From JADLHS01 sp964594985 (GTDB lineage: Bacteria > Verrucomicrobiota > Verrucomicrobiia > Limisphaerales > JADLHS01): a DNA stretch of 64,000 nt. Below are positions 59,754 through 64,000 of the stretch, piece after piece. Numbering within the stretch: position 1 is the first letter of the stretch; every line of letters begins with the position of its first letter. Position numbers and translations under genes: made by a program. The notes beneath the pieces were generated by a model. That model was not told where the DNA came from. It did no database searches and saw nothing but the letters and a program-made list of their open reading frames with translations. The stretch lies in the NCBI GenBank assembly GCA_964594985.1, contig CAZQNQ010000001.1:1-64000 (forward strand), in the 5' to 3' direction.

Positions 59754-60959
59754 TCACCGCACCACTTCAAACGCATACCCCTTCAGATATTCCGTCTCCG
59801 GAATCATCGGGATCACCGGATGATCCGGCGATTGCGCATAAGTCGCCACGCGCCGCAAGACGCGCCGCGTATCGTACGCCGCCGACAAGATCACATCCTG
59901 GAATGTCACCGCGTCCACGTGATGCGAACAACAGAACGTCGCCAGCACGCCACCGGGCTTGAGCAACTTGAGCGCGCGGATGTGAATCTCCTTGTAGCCA
60001 CGCAACGCATCCCCCACCGACGCGCGATTCCGCGTGAACGACGGCGGATCGAGCACGATCAGATCGAAGCGCGGGATCACGCGCTCATGCGGCTTCACCG
60101 CCGTGTTCGCCTTGAGCCAGTCGAACACATTGATCGCCTCGGCGCTCACGGTCTTCTTGAGCCCGTTCGCCTCCGCATTGCGCAACGACGCCTTCACTGC
60201 ATCTGCGCTTTGGTCGAGCATCAAAACCTTCTCCGCGCCCGCGCGCGCCGCGTGCAGACCGAACCCGCCGAGAAAGCTGAAACAATCCAGCACCATCGCG
60301 CCCTTCGCGAACTGCGCCACCGCCTCGTAACTCGATTGTTGATCCAGATACATCCCCGTCTTGTGCCCGCCGAGAATGTCCGTCTCGAATTTTAATCCGT
60401 TCAAGTTCACCGTCACTGGCCCGTCGAGCTGGCCGGCGATCAATCCATTCGCCTCCGCCAACCCCTCGAACTTGCGCGATGCCACATCGCTCCGCTCCAT
60501 GATGGCGCGAGGCGAAAAAATCTTTTGCACCGCGGCCACGATCTTGTCCTTCCGCTTCTCCATGCCGAGCGCGGAAATCTGGATCACGATCACGTCCTCG
60601 TACTTGTCAATGATGAGGCCGGTAAGAAAATCACTCTCCGCATTCACCACGCGGAACGACGTTGCGTTCGGCAAAAAGCGTTTGCGCACCGCCAGCGCGG
60701 CGGCGATGCGTTCGTCGAAAAAGTTTTGATCCACCTCGAGGCGCTCCGGCGCGAGGACGCGCACGTTGATCTTGGATTTGGAATTGTAGAAGCCGACCCC
60801 GAGCAACCGCATGCGATGATCCTTCACCTGCACCAATTCGCCGTCGCCCGCCTGCGCCGTCATGCGCAACACCGACCCGTGATAAACCCAGGGATGACCG
60901 GCAACGACGCGGTCCGCTTCCCCCGGTTTGAGAAAGATAGTAGGCAATGATGATTCCAT
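59754..60959 (-). CDS. class I SAM-dependent rRNA methyltransferase, RlmI-like
   Basis: 401 residues. N-terminal PUA domain (about 1-80: IFLKPGEADRVVAGHPWVYH), a middle beta-rich part, and a Rossmann methyltransferase domain with CFSFLGGFGLHAARAGA (about 214-230, SAM loop), VLMLDQSADAV, and the catalytic-region motif LIVLDPPSFTRN (about 293-304), then LATFCCSHHV. It matches RlmI/YccW, which makes m5C in 23S rRNA, although relatives with other targets exist. The ATG at 60959 was chosen; the upstream open frame to 61070 shows no family similarity. It is convergent with the dioxygenase. Confidence 0.9.
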   Translation of the reverse strand: MESSLPTIFLKPGEADRVVAGHPWVYHGSVLRMTAQAGDGELVQVKDHRMRLLGVGFYNSKSKINVRVLAPERLEVDQNFFDERIAAALAVRKRFLPNATSFRVVNAESDFLTGLIIDKYEDVIVIQISALGMEKRKDKIVAAVQKIFSPRAIMERSDVASRKFEGLAEANGLIAGQLDGPVTVNLNGLKFETDILGGHKTGMYLDQQSSYEAVAQFAKGAMVLDCFSFLGGFGLHAARAGAEKVLMLDQSADAVKASLRNAEANGLKKTVSAEAINVFDWLKANTAVKPHERVIPRFDLIVLDPPSFTRNRASVGDALRGYKEIHIRALKLLKPGGVLATFCCSHHVDAVTFQDVILSAAYDTRRVLRRVATYAQSPDHPVIPMIPETEYLKGYAFEVVR

Positions 60960-61400
60960 AATTTTTGTAAACAGTTGGCCCGGCAATCCGGACGATGAAC
61001 ATGAAACCAGAAACAAACGCGTGAAGCGAGGAAAGAAGTTATTGCGTTTGCGCCGCGACAAATGAAACAAGTGGACTACTTGTTTCAGATTGGTGATGAA
61101 GGCCTGCCTTTCGCTCGCTCAATTGGTCGCGAAACCACCCATGCCTGGGTTTAATGCAGAATCTCCAACAACTGGTTTAACCGACGCTCCTCGGTTGCTG
61201 GCTGCCGCTCATTGATAAGCAAACCCTCTTGTCGCGATACCACTTCCAGCAGCGTAGCGTTTGTCCCCACACTCTTTGCCGTGAGCCATGTGAATGGCTG
61301 AAAAACGCGGCTTGGGTCTTCCACGATGTTGGGCGTTTTTTTGCGGCGCGGGTGGCGGGCAGGCTGGTCTTGTCAGCGCGTCCCGACCGGGTTGATGAAC
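60960..61400. other. intergenic region, no gene seen
   Basis: 441 bp between the RlmI-like start and the stop of the small membrane protein gene. No open frame is convincing. The only structure noticed is the perfect inverted repeat at 61063-61087. Confidence 0.5.
61063..61087. promoter_or_regulatory. perfect inverted repeat, possible operator
   Basis: TGAAACAAGT, five-base loop GGACT, ACTTGTTTCA. It lies 103 bases upstream of the RlmI-like ATG. It lacks a T-run, so it is not an obvious terminator; an operator or an RNA hairpin is possible. Confidence 0.3.
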
Positions 61401-61796
61401 TCAGTATGGGACCGGGATGATGCGAACCTCGTCATTGCTGATCTCGAATTTCCAAAACAAAGTGGTACGGGCGAAGTTCCCGTCCTTGTTCACATATTCC
61501 ACCGCCGCGTTCGCCGTCCAGTTGCTGACCGGCTGGTTGGTAACAATGGTATCCTCGGTCCTGATGGTGCGCTTGTAGCCCGGAAGGTCATTGGTGATGG
61601 CCGTCGCGAAGGCGGTTCTGGCTTCCCGACTCCAGCGGGCTTCCCGCTCGGCTTGCGTCTCCGCCGGGCGCGTGGCGGGCGGTTTTTCAACGCCCGGGTC
61701 TTTCACTGGCGACGCCTCGCGGCGCAAAAGGAATTGCCAGACTCCGATCACGACAACGATGAAGAGGACCAAGCCGATGATGTTCCGGGGTTTCAT
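61401..61796 (-). CDS. small single-pass membrane protein, unknown
   Basis: 131 residues, not recognised. One N-terminal transmembrane helix (IIGLVLFIVVVIGVWQFLL, about 6-24) is followed by a Pro/Glu/Arg-rich linker (about 30-60) and a folded exported part with YKRTIRTEDTIVTNQPVSNW and a last strand EISNDEVRIIPVPY. The composition suggests a periplasmic domain anchored at the inner membrane. The ATG at 61796 (MKPRNIIG) was chosen over an upstream frame to 61955 with no signal. It is divergent from the SseB-like gene. Confidence 0.6.
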   Translation of the reverse strand: MKPRNIIGLVLFIVVVIGVWQFLLRREASPVKDPGVEKPPATRPAETQAEREARWSREARTAFATAITNDLPGYKRTIRTEDTIVTNQPVSNWTANAAVEYVNKDGNFARTTLFWKFEISNDEVRIIPVPY

Positions 61797-61905
61797 GTAA
61801 TAAATTTCTCCGGCGGATTTTAGCGGGGCGATTGCATTTTGTCCACGCGACGCGAGCACACCGCCCGACCGGCACGGCCTGACATGCGGGCCGGATTCTG
61901 ACCGC

Positions 61906-61936
61906 TTGACAATGAACCGGCACAGCCTCTTACATT
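61906..61936 (+). promoter_or_regulatory. probable sigma-70 promoter of the SseB-like gene
   Basis: TTGACA at 61906-61911, with TTACAT at 61930-61935 (18-base spacer). The ATG follows at 61980. It has an exact -35 consensus. Confidence 0.5.
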
Positions 61937-61979
61937 CCGCACCAGATTGAATCACGATTCGCCGCGGGATACTTTATTT

Positions 61980-62777
61980 ATGATGAATGAACTGGACCGG
62001 GCCGTCATGGCCATGCAACGGAGTCAGGCGGGAGCACCGGAGTTGTACCGCCAGTTGATCCTGGGAGAGTTGTCGTTTCTTCTGCCGTATCATCCCGAAA
62101 TGGTGGACGGCGGACGGATGCAGGTGCAGAACGGTTCGCCCTTTCCGTTTTGCGTGCAGACGGAGGCGGATGGGAGGGAGGTCGTGCCCATCTTTTCGTC
62201 GGCGGCGCGACTGGAGGAAAGTCTCCGGAAGGGAGACGCCCCACCCAACAAATTTCTCTGCGGCACGATGCCGGCGGTGCAGGTGCTGGAACTCATCGGC
62301 AAGTCGGGCCTGGCAACGGTGATCAATCGCGGTTGCGCCACGGGCGAACTCACCCTGCCGGCCGATTTGTTGTGCGACCTGGCGGATGGCAGCATTTTCG
62401 CACCGGCGGAACCACGCGAAACCAAACGAGCGGCGGTGACGGTGTTGGATCCGGCTGATTATCCGACCGACCTGATCCAGCGGGCGTTCGAGTTCATCCG
62501 CCAGCATCGGGCCTTCCGGGCGGCGTGGGTGTTCGCGTTGCCCGATGATCCGGCGGCCCCAGGCGCGCTGCGAAAGTATCAATTGCTGTTTCTGATGGCG
62601 CCATCAGATGCGACGCTGTTCCACGATCTGAACCTGGCGCTGCATTGTTCCCCACCGAAGGGCGTCACATTCGACCTCGGACTGGTGGATGAGACGGACA
62701 AAGTTCAAGTCATGACGTTGTTCGCCAAGGCCCAGCCGTTTCACCTGGCGCAAGATTTTGTCCAGCCGCGCCATTAG
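61980..62777 (+). CDS. SseB-family protein
   Basis: 265 residues, soluble. N-terminal SseB-like domain (about 3-120): LDRAVMAMQRSQAGAPELYR, LPYHPE, VVPIFSSAARLEESL, with ATVINRGCATGELTLPADLL at its end; the C-terminal half (about 130-262) resembles the SseB C-terminal domain (IQRAFEFIRQHRAFRAAWVF). E. coli SseB is linked to serine sensitivity, but its molecular role is unclear; in some bacteria the domain is tied to type VII secretion loci, which are absent here. Two ATGs overlap at 61980 and 61983; the first is used. Confidence 0.78.
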   Translation: MMNELDRAVMAMQRSQAGAPELYRQLILGELSFLLPYHPEMVDGGRMQVQNGSPFPFCVQTEADGREVVPIFSSAARLEESLRKGDAPPNKFLCGTMPAVQVLELIGKSGLATVINRGCATGELTLPADLLCDLADGSIFAPAEPRETKRAAVTVLDPADYPTDLIQRAFEFIRQHRAFRAAWVFALPDDPAAPGALRKYQLLFLMAPSDATLFHDLNLALHCSPPKGVTFDLGLVDETDKVQVMTLFAKAQPFHLAQDFVQPRH

Positions 62778-62806
62778 ACCGATTCTCAAGAATAATTTCC
62801 GAACGT

Positions 62807-62869
62807 CCCCTCACCCCGGCCCTCTCCCCCATCCGATGGGGAGAGGGTGGCCGAAGGCCGGGTGAGGGG
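62807..62869. repeat. C-rich element, short form
   Basis: CCCCTCACCCCGGCCCTC on the left, inner palindrome CCCCATCCGATGGGG, and GGCCGGGTGAGGGG on the right. The flank ATTCTCAAGAATAATTTCC resembles the left end of the elements at 14730 and 34646. Confidence 0.7.
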
Positions 62870-62942
62870 TTCGCGGCTTTTCAGCCGGAAATCATTTTTG
62901 AAAACCACGCCAAATGACCCGGACGATAACCTTCCAAAAGAT

Positions 62943-62977
62943 GAAACGCCCCGCAGTTTCCTGCGGGGCGTTTCTTT
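62943..62977. terminator. bidirectional intrinsic terminator
   Basis: Perfect 14-base stem GAAACGCCCCGCAG, loop TTTC, CTGCGGGGCGTTTC, with T-rich flanks on both strands (CTTTTCC on plus, ATCTTTTGG on minus). It is placed 18 bases after the stop of the PEP-CTERM gene and also downstream of the SseB-like gene. Confidence 0.85.
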
Positions 62978-62994
62978 TCCCCTGCCTGCCAACT

Positions 62995-63690
62995 TCAGGC
63001 CCGACGCCGCGTCACATGACGCAGCAAAATCAAACTGCCGAGACCGAGCAACGCGCCCGTCGCCGGCTCGGGCACTGCTTGGATGGTGTAGGAAGCCACG
63101 TTCGCGCCGGAGTTGTAGGCATCGCCCCAGTTGGCGATGGTCTGGGCGGGATTACCGAGGGCATCAATCGCCCCGTCGTTGTTGCCACCCGAGGTATAAA
63201 CATCGAAGAGGAAGCTGCTCCCTGCGGACAATCCCAGCCCCGCGAAATCGAAAGTGAACGTCACGGAGGAGGTGTCCTTGCTGATGCTCAATGCATCGGG
63301 GTTCGGGCTGGAGGTGGCGGATTGCAGTCCCCAAGTCGCCCCGTTCCAATTGCGAATCTCTGCGCCATTGCCCCAGTCCACCCAGCCGGCCACGAAGTAA
63401 TCCATGCCGGAACTCATGCCGATGGGTCGCGCCCAGCCATTCCCGACTGGATCACCGCCGGCAGCGGAATCAATGCCGATCATGTATTTGCCCCAATCCG
63501 TCTCAACCGGGTCGCCCGCGAGATTGATTTTGAATGTCAATGCCGTGGCCGTGTTGTTCACGTCCACCGAGATGATGTCGAGAATGCCGCCGTTGATCGT
63601 TTCGCCGGTGGCGTCGAGATAAGTCGCGGAAAAGGCGGACGGCGCGGCCAAAGCGGAGATGATCAGCAAGGTTGAGAGAGGTTGCTTCAT
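62995..63690 (-). CDS. PEP-CTERM sorting domain protein
   Basis: 231 residues. Signal peptide (about 1-21, ending APSAFSA), a beta-rich secreted domain of about 180 residues with low Cys, and the C-terminal sorting tag VPEPATGALLGLGSLILL followed by RHVTRRRA (PEP motif, hydrophobic helix, basic end). The tag is recognised by an exosortase (EpsH-like) and is linked to exopolysaccharide-producing envelopes. The middle domain (ATYLDATGETINGGILDIIS start; FDVYTSGGNNDGAIDALGNP) is not a known enzyme. ATG start; a strong terminator follows the gene. The sorting class supports a verrucomicrobial origin of the window. Confidence 0.9.
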   Translation of the reverse strand: MKQPLSTLLIISALAAPSAFSATYLDATGETINGGILDIISVDVNNTATALTFKINLAGDPVETDWGKYMIGIDSAAGGDPVGNGWARPIGMSSGMDYFVAGWVDWGNGAEIRNWNGATWGLQSATSSPNPDALSISKDTSSVTFTFDFAGLGLSAGSSFLFDVYTSGGNNDGAIDALGNPAQTIANWGDAYNSGANVASYTIQAVPEPATGALLGLGSLILLRHVTRRRA

Positions 63691-63833
63691 AGAGGTACGA
63701 ATGGTTGTTGCTTCTGGGTTACTCGTTCATCATGCAAGCCCCGGTGCCGCTGCCCAGCCTCACAAATGTATGGTTTTCACCCTGCGCCTTCTTTATTGAT
63801 GCAATCCGAAGCCGCGCCGGGATAACTTGAGTC

Positions 63834-64000
63834 ATGCACCAAACGCGCCCCCACCGACTCCTGGCCCTTGTGGCGGGCGGCGCGCTCGGTCTGGGCCTGA
63901 GCGGAGTAATGTTGCCCCCGCAGGCGGAAGCCGCAACGGTCACGAATGTGGCGCAACTCCGCGCGGTGGCGGAACAAACCGGAACTGGCGCATATTCCTT
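63834..64000 (+). CDS. secreted protein, 5' part only (cut by window end)
   Basis: The reading frame starts MHQTRPHRLLALVAGGALGL and continues through GLSGVMLPPQAEAATVTNVA to the window edge without a stop (55 complete codons). It is a signal peptide with cleavage near AEA-ATV. The following TVTNVAQLRAVAEQ resembles the start of the exported sensor part of the kinase at 48738 (LLTNATQVLSLSAE), so it could be a similar sensor protein. That is a weak inference from 15 residues. Confidence 0.5.
   Translation, partial: MHQTRPHRLLALVAGGALGLGLSGVMLPPQAEAATVTNVAQLRAVAEQTGTGAYS

Overview
The window looks like a chromosomal segment of a GC-rich Verrucomicrobiota bacterium, probably of the Pedosphaera/Limisphaerales type. 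The grounds are inference from gene content: a PEP-CTERM protein, several pseudopilins with the FTLIELLVVIAIIAILAA leader, an autotransporter-type beta-strand repeat protein, a Gld-like ABC system with a DUF4340 protein, many secreted carbohydrate-active enzymes without SusC/SusD, and a very heavy load of small dispersed palindromic repeats. There is no rRNA, CRISPR, phage or plasmid signature. Three tRNAs (Ser-GCT, Phe-GAA, Glu-TTC) are present.

Layout. 0.15-7.2 kb, minus strand: GDP-fucose synthase, thioredoxin reductase, then a Gld-type ABC operon (ATPase, permease, GldG-like protein, DUF4340 protein). 7.2-13.7 kb: a duplicated YcxB-like membrane protein, an array of REP-like repeats around a REP-associated tyrosine transposase, recO, a DUF502 protein and an ABC-2 permease. 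13.7-25.9 kb: tRNA-Ser, DUF4202 and DHH proteins, a probable Imm26-like protein, a cell-wall recycling group (an amidase-NamZ fusion coupled to an ATP-grasp-like protein, plus a dipeptidase), an esterase, and a LemA/HtpX-like pair. 26-30.3 kb: two Wza-like export proteins and the primary sigma factor rpoD.

30.4-55.3 kb is a plant-polysaccharide (pectin-centred) region: hexuronate-type MFS transporter, GH28, GH18, a 1227-residue beta-strand repeat protein, GH105, a GH2-alginate-lyase-like fusion, a parallel beta-helix protein, two pseudopilins, a histidine kinase/response regulator pair, GH5 and PL10. The likely route is extracellular cleavage of pectin by the helix protein, PL10 and GH28, trimming of unsaturated ends and side chains by GH105 and GH2, and uptake of (oligo)galacturonate by the MFS carrier. 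55.3-64 kb: a beta-propeller lipoprotein, a pseudopilin, a YlbF-family protein with a metal-binding tail, GspF/PilC, an intradiol dioxygenase, an RlmI-like methyltransferase, an SseB-like protein, a PEP-CTERM protein and the truncated start of a secreted protein.

The most distinctive signals are in the repeats. (1) GTAG-headed hairpins with covarying stems flank a RAYT transposase, and one copy is read through in frame inside the amidase-NamZ fusion. (2) A short hairpin with core ATCCCTC-loop-GAGGGATG occurs five times, only between 38.7 and 53.5 kb and each time upstream of a polysaccharide-degradation or pseudopilin gene, which suggests a local cis-regulatory element. (3) GGAGCGCG-headed hairpin pairs of 106-109 bp and C-rich terminal-inverted-repeat elements form further families, and one of the C-rich elements forms part of the GH105 reading frame.
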